Below, piece by piece: positions 1 to 10,673 of a stretch of DNA of 64,000 nucleotides. This stretch comes from Epiperipatus broadwayi (lineage: Eukaryota > Onychophora > Udeonychophora > Euonychophora > Peripatidae): the NCBI GenBank assembly GCA_028023455.1, contig JAQFVV010012434.1, positions 6,478,264 to 6,542,263 on the forward strand, in the 5' to 3' direction. The translations under genes were made by a program, and so were the position numbers. Each line of letters begins with the position of its first letter. The first letter of the stretch is position 1. The notes under the pieces were generated by a model. That model did no database searches and had not been told where the DNA came from. It saw only the letters and a list, made by a program, of their open reading frames with translations.

Positions 1-300
1 AGCTAAAAAAGGTTTATTATATATATTTATTTTTATTAAATATAGCTGCGTGTTTGAGCTTAGAGAATCCTAACACTTGTGGTTTGATTGGGTATACTGC
101 AGTATTTATTGATGAAGTGCCAATTAGTTTAATTAGCTATTTAAATACAGTATTCACTTGCCTGAGAGTTGGATATTGTTTTTTTTTTTTTGTTAATGAC
201 CTTTTCTTTAGCCAACATTCAAAATGTTTTGGCTAATTTATTGCAAACAAAAATGAAAAGGATAACAAGTTTTATATTATGCTATGTAAATTTTATTAAG
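1..300. other. AT-rich non-coding flank
   Basis: Short open frames here are low-complexity and T-rich, with no recognisable motif or splice context. I see no gene in this stretch. Confidence 0.5.
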
Positions 301-529
301 TTCACCTTACTTCAAACACTGTTTAGCAAAAAAATTTATATTGTATATATACACACACACTGATGTTTCGTTTGCCCCGCAGTCCTCTTCAGAATCACTT
401 CTATCTCAATTTCTTAAAAATTTCCCCCCAAAATATTGAGATAGAGGTGATTCTGAAGATGACTGCAGGAGAGTCGAAATATATACACAATAAAATTTTT
501 GCTAAAAAGTGTTTGAAGTAAGGTGGACA
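301..529. mobile_element. Foldback element with hammerhead-like hairpins (Penelope-like end?)
   Basis: Inverted repeat. The left arm begins CACCTTACTTCAAACAC near 304 and the right arm ends with its reverse complement, GTGTTTGAAGTAAGGTGG, near 526. Each arm carries CTGAAGA, then a short hairpin, then GAAAC or GAAAT, at 365-392 (- strand) and 453-480 (+ strand). A second copy of the family is at 33253-33608. Inverted terminal pieces with a hammerhead-like motif are known from Penelope-like elements, and a GIY-YIG relic of that class lies at about 36.7-37.1 kb. Assignment to Penelope is inference; a MITE is the alternative. Confidence 0.55.
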
Positions 530-3500
530 AATTGTATTTATAAAAAATATTACAGAAAAATAAAGGAAGTGATAAATTTAATAACATTTGTGCATATTTT
601 GAATTTGATAATGAATTAAGTGGGTCATTTTATCAGGAAAAATGTGATATTAATTTTCTTTATTCAAGGGATTCTATCTATATTTCACTAATTATTTCAG
701 ACTTAGTGAGATTGCCATGAAGGTAATTTCATAGTAAGATCAAAAAACCTTATGTAGAATAAAACATTATAAACAATTCCTAGTAAATGTTCCTGATCTA
801 GTTTAATTATTTTAATGTAAATGTTTTAATTTGATTCCTTACCAAAAATAAAAAAATATAACTTTACAACGAAATGTACAGTGCCCAACATAAAATAAAA
901 TACATTAAATTATTTTTTATGAGTAATCTTTATGTGTATATGATGAAATAATTCATGTAGTTTATGTTAAAAAGTAATGATTTAAGAATGTGATAAATGT
1001 AAAAAATTGCAAGAATATGTAGCGTTAATATTTTTATAATTATTTCTGTTATTACTTATATATTAAAATAATTGTAAAGTTGTATATGTAATCAAAATAT
1101 ACGTAGATTGAGGTAATGTTTATTGAAAATCAGATAAAATTTATGATTATGCTATTTTTATATAAATTTTCCTATTGGAAATATTAAATACAAATCAAAT
1201 ACTTATAGTAAATGTATATTTTTAAATGTGGTATTAATAAAGTTTTATACATTCGAATGATTTTGTTTCCTAGTATTTAAAACAATTTAATGGTTATTTA
1301 ACATATTAAAAAAAAATGCAAAACTAAGACTTTTTTAACTAATTAAAGATTATTTGCAGATAATAGAGTATTTAATAAAATAATACAATTGAATGGTTTG
1401 TTATTCAAGAGTTCACATCAAAACTGATTTGAAATTCAAATTCTAACAGTGGCAAAATTAAGTTACATTCTAATAACTTGAGCTAGATTCTAGAATCCAT
1501 TACTTTAGCATTTCTCTAAATAATGCAGAGCAAAAAATAATCAAATAGTTTATTGCTCAGGGGTTTGTAAAAAGTTCATGCATTGAAAGTAATAACTGAA
1601 GCCTTGGCCTATAGATATTGAGCCCAAATCTGCCATTTTATTAATGCATTATACCTTACAGAATAGCTAAACAAATGATAATCAGTGAAGTCAAATCAAT
1701 ACTATATAGTGGATGATACATTAGAACTTAATTCATTTTCAGTAAAATTTCTACTATCAAAACATCAGAAAAAGAATTGAAGATTGTCTTAAGAGAAAGT
1801 AAAACTGAAAATTATTATTTTTTTTTTTTTTGACATTAGCGTAGATATCTGACTTTCCCTTTTTTGAAAGAAAAGTTAAATAATATTGCACATTCATTAT
1901 TTTATGACCATTAAAAAAAAAATTATAGAAATGATCTTTTGCATCCTAGAATATATCAGTTAAGATTTAGACCTATTATACTGATGATAATAAATTGTTG
2001 TTGCATTATCATAGTATTCCATTGTGTAGTTACTGCAATATTTGTTTCATAAATCAAAACTGGAGTTAAAATTATGAAATTTCCTGTATCAGTTAAGCAA
2101 TATTAAACTACAGTTACCTTATAACATATTTGCAATCATCAGTACTCACACACATGTACACTCAAATTCTGTTTTACAAAAAAAACATTTTGTGTTGGAA
2201 ATGGTAGTCCTGTGTTATAGCTTAATGTGCTTATAATTAGCATTAATATAGTCAATTTTATAAGATTAATTCATGATTTCTGTTTTATGCAATATTATAT
2301 TTGATATTCCATATGAATGATTAAAATAGCTAAAATCATATATATATTGAACTGGGTCCGTCGAAGTTGCACATTTATTGTAACTTTTAAAATTTTGTAA
2401 CTAACTTTTGGCAACTTTGTGACTGTGGTGATGGACTAGTCCTTCAAGCAGAGGGGAGAATACCATTGATAGCATAACCATCAACGATACCCACGGCCAG
2501 ATCGTGCTATACAAAGCATAACACGACCATATTTGCTGACTATGGTCCACCTCGACTGCTGGCGCAAAACCTTGCTATCCAAAGCATTTTATTTGTTTTG
2601 AGGATCAAAATCAGGCACCAGCCAACCATATGTTATATAGTCGGCATGCTTCGGACAACAGGCGCACAATCCAGTGCTTGAAATATCCCAAGCTAGCTCC
2701 TACTCTTAATCAGGATCCGGCACATTTACTTAACACATATGAACATTTATCTCTTTAAATAAATGATGAAGCAGTGACGAGATAGGGAGAATAAACCAAT
2801 AATACTTAAGAAAACATTAATATTTGTTCAAGCACACATATGTAATATGATAACAATCTAATGTTTTACATAAAGAAATATAAATAATTAACCGGCTAAT
2901 TTTTATACTAGTTCTTCATTAATTAAAGTTCATTTCATTTAAAATAAAGTGTCTATAGATAGTGATCAAAATATATTTACCCAGATTTCATTGTCAATTT
3001 CCAACCAATTGTCTTTTTGGTCTCCATTGATAGTTTCAGGGCTTGTTTTCTATTTTTTGTTTTGGCAATGGGGGAGAGAAAGAGGAGCGAGTGCATCTGT
3101 TTCATAACTTTGGCATCAGTTTTTAGTGAGGGTTGAAGTAGGACAGCCGATTTTGCAAAGGATTTTGGGACCTGAAGCCCAATCGAACACTTCTAAAGCG
3201 ATTTAGCACTACATGTTTCTAGATCAATGGTTTCTGCAGTAGTATTATCCACAGCAGTAATGAATGGTTCTATTTGTCCTTAGATTTCTGAATCTCTGGA
3301 GCAGTGAATAACGTAATGAATCAATCACAAAATAAAAATTGGAATGATTCACAGATTTAAGAGCGGAATAATATAACAATAGACAGTTGTAATTTTTATA
3401 CACTCTTTCTCTCATTGTATTAATTTCTTATCATTATTTTTAATTTTGACCATAACTTTAATCTTTTTTTTTTAAATTTTACATTTCGTTAATCTAATTG

Positions 3501-3972
3501 ATTTTTACATTGCACGTTATCTAATCTTTTTCTTAGATTAATCTATTATCACTTTTATGAAATAGTTTTTCTTTTAATTAATCCAGTCAATAATCTTTTA
3601 AACTAATTACATTTTTGAAAGTTTTTTTTTACAAACTAATTTTTATTCTGATTTTTCATATTTACTTATTTTATACATTTTACTTTCTTAATTTTTTTAA
3701 AAAGGAGAGACTAATCTTTTATTTGAGATTTTTACCCCACCTGCTCTCTATACTAAAACTTCATTCTTTTTTTAAAAGAACAAACAATATAACGCAATCT
3801 TTTTTTTTTTTACAAAGTTGTGTTTAAAATCTACTTAAATAATTGTCTTTAACTATTTTTTTAAATAAATTTAATCATAATATTTTTTTTTTTAAAATTA
3901 TGAAACATGTAACACAGATATATGTGTGTTTTATAACATATATATTGTAAGCAAATATATCGTTTTTTATAG
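530..3972. other. Non-coding stretch upstream of first visible Mlx exon
   Basis: Mostly AT-rich DNA with poly-T and poly-A runs. I searched it for the missing 5' exon or exons of Mlx and found no convincing one. Two less AT-rich blocks, 2360-2750 and about 3000-3330, stand out and are probably unclassified repeat remnants. No long reading frame is present. Confidence 0.5.
2360..2750. other. GC-richer block, unclassified repeat remnant?
   Basis: Composition changes sharply from the AT-rich surroundings (for example ACCCACGGCCAGATCGTGC near 2489). No open frame, terminal repeat or tRNA-like box was found. A transposon remnant is the simplest reading, but nothing identifies it. Confidence 0.3.
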
Positions 3973-4086
3973 GTTATGATTTAGAAAAACTAGAAGCTAC
4001 AAGTCCGACTGGAGGTCATCATTTTACCTTTTCCCGTACTAGTAGTACAGGTTCAGTTCATACATCTTCATCAGCTCACAATACAG
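3973..4086 (+). CDS. Mlx: Mlx (bigmax) coding exon, N-terminal Ser-rich segment
   Basis: First visible coding exon of MLX, the Max-like bHLH-zipper transcription factor that dimerises with MondoA/ChREBP (Drosophila Mondo) to bind carbohydrate-response elements. The exon follows TTTTTTATAG and ends ACAG/GTAATT. It starts with two bases of a split codon, so at least one exon is missing upstream. It encodes GYDLEKLEATSPTGG..., then FSRTSSTGSVHTSSSAHNT, which resembles the alternatively used FSRANSIGS... segment of vertebrate MLX isoforms. The reading frame is open and joins in phase to the next exon (G + GA). It ends 3.8 kb before the next exon. This exon is the least conserved one, so its assignment rests on phase and on that Ser-rich motif. 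Confidence 0.8.
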
Positions 4087-4509
4087 GTAATTAAATCATA
4101 TATATAAATTTTGGTGTTTGCATTTTGCATTATATGGTAATTTATAAACACAATATAGATATTATGCATAAATCATCTGAAATTTAAAAATGGAATTTTG
4201 CATTTACCCAAAATACTATGTATTATAAAAAATATCTATATTATAGATCAAGAGATAGCAAGAACAAAATTTTTATAAGAGAAAATAATATTTATAGTAT
4301 GTATTGATTTTTGATCTAGTTTTTTTTATCAGATTAATTAAAAAAAAAAGTACTTATTTAATTATCAGTCAAATTCTTTATTGCTAATTATAAAGTTGAT
4401 GTATAACTTTTCTTGATTTTTAAATATAACCAATAATTGTAAGTGATCCTCAGTTCAATTACAATGTAAGAATAAATAAAAATCAATTTTTTTTAGAACT
4501 TCTCTCTAA

Positions 4510-5694
4510 TAATTATCGATAATACATCGTCTGTTTATCCACACTGCTTGATGGCAATTGTTTCTATGCATAAAGCACAGAAATATGCTGTTTACAAGGC
4601 CGTTCATTGATATTACGGCCTGTAAACTGTTCAAACACTAAGATGTTGTTGAAGTGCACCCTTCACCCAACATCGCTAGCATGTGAACATTATTAGTGAT
4701 GAGTTGCGACATTCTCTATAGACATTACTCTTGACTATTGTACAGCATATGATATGAAGGTTTCTGTAGTTGTAATGACGAAAAGTATATTAGAACAGAT
4801 TTTCTTTTTTTTTTTGGTTAAATGTATTGTAATTTATGTGAGTTAGTAAAAATTGTAACGAATTCTCAAATGCCCCTACTTTCATTCTCAGGAGTCACAA
4901 TTCACTAAATGAGGAGTGTAAATCACGATTCGGCAAAGTTCACGATCAAGTTGTGCACTTTCTGATACTTTTTCGAGATCAAAACAGTTAAATGGCAGAC
5001 GACCATTCAGTGTTGAAGTTTTTAGATTTACCTGCTGCAGATGCAGTGGCATTCCTTCAACCAAAAAAAAATATTTTACCCACCCAGAAAAACTGTCTTT
5101 ATGGGGGTTTAATGAAATTAAGGCGTTGTCAAACATCTGAAATGGAATGTCAATCGCGTCAATGTCGCCGAAGGTATTCTATTCAGTCATGGAATGTGGT
5201 TTGAGGGCTGCCGAATATTTATTATTGGAACCGGGATGAGCTTACAGAGAAGCGTATTGGAGCTGAGTTGGAAATGTGTCTATGACGACAGCTCTTAAGA
5301 AAGCCTTGTTTAAAAGTAAAAAAAGCAATTTCTATGTATTTGTTTATGAATAAAAACACGGTAAATGACAACAACAAAAAAAGTTTCTTCAAAAACAAGA
5401 AAAAAGACTGAAAAAAAAAACTTTCTTAAAAAAAAAAAGAGACCGGAAAAAAAAAATATGTTTGTTTTAAAAAAAAAGACAGAATGTTTTAAAAAGCCAA
5501 AAAAAAAAAAAAAAAAGATTTATTTTTAAGAAATATACATAAAACAAAAAAAAAAATCAAACAAATCCAAAAATTAAAAACATAAATCAACAAAATAAAA
5601 AAAACAGCCCGGTAATGTTATATCTATTTGTTTTTCACTAGCAACAGCGTTATCGAGCAGTGTGGATGATTAGACAATGTATTACCTAATTATC
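4510..5694. mobile_element. Non-autonomous Merlin-type DNA transposon, copy X
   Basis: The element spans 4518-5686, with a perfect 8-bp target duplication TAATTATC at 4510-4517 and 5687-5694. The terminal inverted repeat is about 45 bp, starts GATAATAC (GGTAATAC in copy Y) and ends GTATTACC. The interior holds a broken piece of an ISXO2/IS1016-like transposase. An 8-9 bp duplication, GG ends and an IS1016-like transposase are the known hallmarks of the Merlin superfamily. A very poly-A-rich block (5360-5600) occupies the place of the catalytic part. It sits in sense orientation within the first visible Mlx intron. Copy Y at 34640-35788 is its closest relative here. Confidence 0.85.
4992..5330 (+). 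pseudogene. Merlin transposase N-terminal relic (copy X)
   Basis: An open stretch begins MADDHSVLKFLDLP, followed by FLQPKK, MKLR and CRRRYSIQSWNV. It then continues in a shifted frame as IYYWNRDELTEKRIGAEL and LRKPCL. The order (short leader, FLQ, Cys-x-x-G, MxLR, CRxRxSIR, then YxWxR, LR-x-xC) fits the N-terminal part of ISXO2-like transposases. The DDE catalytic domain is absent, replaced by A-rich sequence. The start ATG at 4992 aligns with MANSN... in the element at 24.2-26.9 kb. It cannot encode an active enzyme. Confidence 0.65.
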
Positions 5695-7922
5695 CAGTTT
5701 AAACCACTAAACATCACATGGTCACCATTTCTTATGCTTGCTGAATTATCCAATTTGTTGTTTTGCTTAATAAACAAATGGAGAAAAACTATTTATTATA
5801 ATAAATAATTTTATTATCATTTTTAACAATTATCAATCCTGTGCAGGCTGGAGAACTCGCAAGAATGTTAATCAAGACTTTTTTTTGATCCATATCTTTT
5901 TTCTATCTTACTCCAGCAAACCTTTATTATCTTTTAACAATCTTGATGTGGTCTCTTTCTAGAAGTTTTATAATTTCTTGATATTAATTTCAGGACTCAG
6001 TTGTTCATTTACTTACAACCTTTCTAGGATTATGTCCATTTCAATTTCATTTTTTTTACTGGTAATTTATTTATCAATTTATTCTATTATCATATTGCAA
6101 TGTCGTTTGAACTTTCTGTATTGCTCTTTTGGTAAGTAGTAAAGAACCCATATAAAACTGTTTGTTACAACATTTATAAAAAAAAATTTCTTTAATTGTC
6201 ATGTTTTCTTTTAATATTAAATTATTTCTATTCATAACTCCTTAGAAGTTCAAATTTTGTGGTTAACTTCATTTGTTTGTATTAATAATTTAACCAAGTT
6301 ATGAATAGTTGTTAACTTATAATTTATTCTCCAGAATTCTTTATATTCTTCCTTTTTAATAGCCATTCAATATTATTTTTCTAAAGAATTATTTGAAAAG
6401 TACCACACTATCTAAAAATCTAATTTAAATATTCTTTTTTTTAAAATCTCTTTGCTTTCTATTTGAATCCATAAAATATTTTCCTTTAAACTGATATAAA
6501 ATTCTTTGAAAAGATTGAGTCAGCTTGTATTTTATTACCAATGTTAATTTTTTTTAGATAACCACATACCATTTTTGTATCACAGGCAAAATGTTGTAGA
6601 ATTAAACATCTTTTCGTAATCTATCAATCCAATGTAAATGAGTAACAGATTCATTTTAAAATCAGCTTAGTGATTTTAATCCAAAGTGTTAAGTAGTCAG
6701 GTTTGTAATCATATTTTTTTTTTGTATTTCTTATTTATATAATGCAATATTACTATTGCATTCTTCTAATTATTTGATATATTCTGTATCCGTAGCACTT
6801 GATTACAAGTTCGGTCATCAGTATCAAAATTCACTGGTAATAGCCAATCTCCATTAAATTATTAATATATATTGTTAATAATATAATATTATGCATAATA
6901 TACTTATTGAATATGTGTAAAATGTCAATTCACTCTCCCAAACATTATGTTCTTGAGCAATGCTATCTGAATTTCAAACAGCACAACCTAGAAGTTACCT
7001 TCTTTCTTCTTAATCATTTGCTACAATGTTGTTAAGTATATTAAAATTCAAGTACCAAGCATTATGTTTTTTCAGCAATGTTACCTTGTGAATAAAGATA
7101 ATAAGTCTATCTTTCAATGTACTTAACAACATTGCAGCAAATGATCAAGAACCTCTTGGTCATGCTGTTTGAAATTCAAACTTTATCTTTATTCACAAGT
7201 TAGCATTGCTGAAAAAACATAACATTGGCATGAGGGATAATTTAACATTTTATATTTTAATTTTCAGCTAACAATATACATTGGGTCTATTATATTCATA
7301 ATACAATTTTGTTTAAAAAGAAAAAAAAATCAATACAACAATAACAAAAAAAAAGGTAACAAAAATAATTAATAAAAACTAAATAAACTATTATTAACAA
7401 TTTAATAATAAAATTAACATTACAGTGAACTCTTGATCCACAAATACTATTATAAAAACACACATTCATCTTTTTTGAACTTTCATTTTTTTTTTTTTTT
7501 TGGCATCTATCATTGATAAATAAAGATTCTAGCACTATATTTGCATGGATAGTTTTTATTTAAATTTGAATCAGTGTAGTAATTGTTTAATGTGTATTGT
7601 GTTTGTTTTACATTTTGTTGATTTGACCTTTGTACAAATAAATAGGCATATATTGTAGTGTTGCTTTTATAAAATAAAATATTTTGTATAATAATATTTT
7701 CATTCTTTTACTGTTTACTTATGTTTAAGATTGTATGTTTAATAATTGTGTAAATCATTCTTTTATGTCTTTAATCCATCATTGACCATCATTATGTTGG
7801 CTGCTCTAAAATGTAATCTTATGTCTCTATTACTTGCTCTTTGTCAATAATTTTCTGAAGCTTGCGCATTTAACTATTTCATTTGTCCTGTTCAATTTTC
7901 TGATTGGGCTAATGGCTGATAG
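5695..7922. other. Mlx intron, AT-rich, one foldback inside
   Basis: Apart from the inverted repeat at about 6938-7232, there is no gene-like frame or recognised repeat in this intronic stretch. Confidence 0.5.
6938..7232. mobile_element. Foldback/MITE in Mlx intron
   Basis: The left arm AACATTATGTTCTTGAGCAA...TTTCAAACAGC...AATGTTGTTAAGTA matches the reverse complement of the right arm TACTTAACAACATTGC...GCTGTTTGAAATTC...CATAACATTG. The central part repeats the outer arm motif (TTTTTTCAGCAATGTTA), so the structure is nested. No clear target duplication was found. Confidence 0.6.
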
Positions 7923-8041
7923 GAGAACCATCTTCCTCTACAGATGATGATGACAGTGATGCAAAATCCACTCAGACTTATAAAGATCGGCGAAGAGAAG
8001 CTCACACTCAGGCAGAGCAGAAACGTCGGGATGCAATTAAA
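7923..8041 (+). CDS. Mlx: Mlx coding exon: acidic stretch and DNA-binding basic region
   Basis: Exon flanked by CTGATAG and GTAAAT. Its translation begins EPSSSTDDDDSDAKS and runs through YKDRRREAHTQAEQKRRDAIK. This is the MLX basic region with the H-x3-E-x3-R pattern that reads CACGTG-type E-boxes. Vertebrate MLX has the near-identical YKDRRRRAHTQAEQKRRDAIK. The acidic DDDDSD run matches the DDEDSD run of vertebrate MLX. The length is 119 bases: two bases complete the previous codon, then 39 codons, ending in phase 0. The sequence is intact. The protein would act in nucleus and cytoplasm as an obligate partner of Mondo proteins; this is known of the family and not shown by the DNA. Confidence 0.95.
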
Positions 8042-8365
8042 GTAAATTATTATTTTTTAATTGTAAATATTTGGAAATACTTTGGCTCTCTCTTTATAAA
8101 ATCTATTTAATTTTTTTTTGTTAAAATAAATTAAGAAGAAAAAAAATATGTTAGTTATTTAGAAAAATATCCATTTTATAATAGTGTATAAATGTATTCA
8201 AAATATTTATGCAAAAATAAATATGGATTTAATAGTAATATAGTTTTTTTACAATAATAATTTAATAGCAAACTGCATAAATATTCTAAGATAAAATTTT
8301 ATTTTATGTATGGTTGTATTATACGTTAAATGATAATGGTTTAATAATTATAATTCTTATTTCAG

Positions 8366-8456
8366 AAAGGTTATGATGATTTACAGTTGATTGTACCCAC
8401 ATGTCAGCAAAGTGAAGGTAGTCAGAAGTTAAGTAAAGCCACAGTATTACAGAAAT
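8366..8456 (+). CDS. Mlx: Mlx coding exon: helix 1, loop, start of helix 2
   Basis: Follows TTATTTCAG and ends at AAAT/GTAAGT. It encodes KGYDDLQLIVPTCQQ, then SEGSQKLSKATVLQK, the HLH of MLX with the characteristic IVPTCQQ and SQKLSKA motifs. The loop is about three residues shorter than in human MLX. The exon starts in phase 0 and ends after the first base of a Ser codon that is completed 15.3 kb downstream. The following intron (8457-23736) is the largest in the gene and holds two RTE copies in antisense orientation. Confidence 0.95.
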
Positions 8457-9969
8457 GTAAGTTACTTTTTATTCTTGCAAGAGTTTTAAGACATGAAACT
8501 AAAAAAAATATTAAACCCTTTTTTTTTTAAAAAAAAAAATGTAACAATTTTACTCAGGAAATAATGTTTTGTCTTAATAGATAATTTTAGATGTGCTAAT
8601 GAATTTTTACAATAATTGTAATTCTAATTAAGATTGCAAAAAAGTATGTGCTTAAAAGTAATTGGTAAGCCTTTAACAGATATTGTTTTTTTATTATATA
8701 TAAATAAAATATTATATACATAAAACAAATTCTTTTGTATAGTTGGGAATCTTACATTTTTTTAATAAAAAAAAAAATTAAAGAAATTGAAATCTTGACA
8801 TATAACAATAAAAAATATATAACCGTTCAATTAAAAGGAAACATTCCAATTTTTTTGCATTTGCTTTCTATTTTTATACCAAATTTGTGTCATTATTGCT
8901 AGTTATCCAAAGTCAGAATACTGAAAATCGTTTTCTCTAAGCCTTTCTCTTTTTTTGCCCTTTTAACAATAGTCTTTATTAATTTTTTTGGAAATTTTGA
9001 CTGTTTTTTTGAGAATTATTTAGCCAAATAATTTAATAAAAAATATTGTGAGAAATGCAAAGAGGAAGCGGATTTTTTAAAAAGTTTTATTTAACATAAG
9101 CAATGCAAAAAGAATGAAATCTAACTTATTTAAACTAATTATCTTTCAGAAAATAATTAGCAATATAGATCATTATTTCAGAATGTAATAAAAATAATCA
9201 TCCTATTTTTTAAATAAATATATGATTTAGATCATTCAAGTGATCTTTAAAAAATTCATTATGAAACAGCATATTAAGTGTTATGAGATGACTAACTTTC
9301 TTGTACACAGTGGCAACATAGTCTTTAAATATTATTTAACTTCAATATAGATTTAATTATAATCTTACTTTGTATAAAACACATTTTGTTTGCATTTTTG
9401 AAAATGCTAAAAATGTAATAAACACTATTATTAAACGTTTTTTATAATCAATAAGCATACTTGTAATTATTTTCTGGCTAGATATGAATCATAATTAATT
9501 TCATTTTATATGAAAGATTAACGAATATAAATATTGCACAACACTTTTTCCACATATAGTTTTGTTTTTATAGAATGGGTGATATCTTCACATCTGATGT
9601 ATATATAATATTTTTGTATGAAAATCTGAATCCAACTATCCTGAATTCAAATTGCTACACATATAATTTTTTTCTATAAAGGAAAAAAAGGAGCAATTAA
9701 ATTGCTCATTAAAAAAACAAAGTTCTCTCTAATAGCTACCATAATAAAGGAAAAAGGATTACTCACTAACTTGCCAGTTTCTGATTATGTAGCTTGGAAT
9801 AGTTTTTCGTCCTTGTTTTCCACTCTAACTAAGAATATCTAGATAGCTATCTGCCTATGCCATTTAAAAATAACTTAAGTCTAATGAAAAAATTTTTAAG
9901 TTTATTTAACCTGGATTTAAACTCACCCTATAAATATGGCAAGCAGATTTTTTTTTGTTGCACTACTAA
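8457..9969. other. Mlx intron, AT-rich
   Basis: No gene, repeat or structured element recognised. Confidence 0.5.
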
Positions 9970-9986
9970 GTCCATGATCATCATCA

Positions 9987-10673
9987 TCAACCATTATCAA
10001 TCCACTGCAGGATGAAGGTCTCTCCAAGTTCAATCCATTTTGTCCTATCATTAGCTTCTCTTCTCCACATCACCTCTGCACACTTTCTTATTTCATCCAT
10101 CCATCTCACATGAGGTCTCTTTCTGGGTCTTTTACAATCTCTTGGAATCCAGTTTAAAATTTCAATTGTCCATCTGTTATCATCTCTTCTAACAATATGT
10201 CCAGCCCAACTCCACTTCAGTCTTTTAATTTTTTCAATGAGGTCAGTAACACCTGTTTGTTCTCTTACCCATACATTGCGTTTTCGATCCCTTCTTGTTA
10301 CTCCCAACATGCATCTCTCCATACTTCTTTGAGTGGTCTGAAGTCTCTGTATTGCTCTTCTATTAAGTGTCCAAGTCTCAGATCCATAAGTAAGAACTGG
10401 CAAAACACATTTATTAAAAACCTTCCTTTTCAAACACATAGGCATATTTCCTTTTAGTATCAAGTTATTTCTACCAAAAGCACTCCAACCAAGTTTAATT
10501 CTATGATTAATTTCATCCATTATATTTCCATCTGTATTAATAATCTGACCAAGGTATTTGTAACTGTTAACTTCTTCTAACTCATCATAATCAATCTTTA
10601 TTTTCATATTTTGAGAAAATCTATTAAACATTACTTTAGTCTTTTTAACATTTATCTTTAGTCCTACTTTCAT
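9987..10673 (-). CDS. RTE C-terminal domain in shifted frame, 228 aa
   Basis: Continues the RTE polyprotein in another frame, overlapping the upstream frame by 29 bases and starting at an in-frame ATG (MKVGLKINVKKTKVMFNRF). It carries RT motif D (KTKVMF), motif E (YLGQIINTDG) and the RTE C-terminal signature LKWSWAGHI...DNRW. It ends QWIDNG-stop just before the GAT-repeat tail. In copies 2 and 3 the same region is continuous with the RT (SRKVGLK). Whether this lineage makes the C-terminus by reinitiation or frameshifting, or is simply dead, cannot be told from sequence. Confidence 0.85.
   Translation of the reverse strand: MKVGLKINVKKTKVMFNRFSQNMKIKIDYDELEEVNSYKYLGQIINTDGNIMDEINHRIKLGWSAFGRNNLILKGNMPMCLKRKVFNKCVLPVLTYGSETWTLNRRAIQRLQTTQRSMERCMLGVTRRDRKRNVWVREQTGVTDLIEKIKRLKWSWAGHIVRRDDNRWTIEILNWIPRDCKRPRKRPHVRWMDEIRKCAEVMWRREANDRTKWIELGETFILQWIDNG

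Noticed and set aside
688-732. Possible 5' microexon of Mlx (TTATTTCAG ... GAAG/GTAATT)
   Set aside because: All frames that would join the next exon in phase contain TAG or TGA within the segment, and the ATG inside it leads to a stop after joining.
7300-7540. 79-codon - strand frame rich in Phe, Cys and Tyr
   Set aside because: Low-complexity translation of A/T runs within a Mlx intron.
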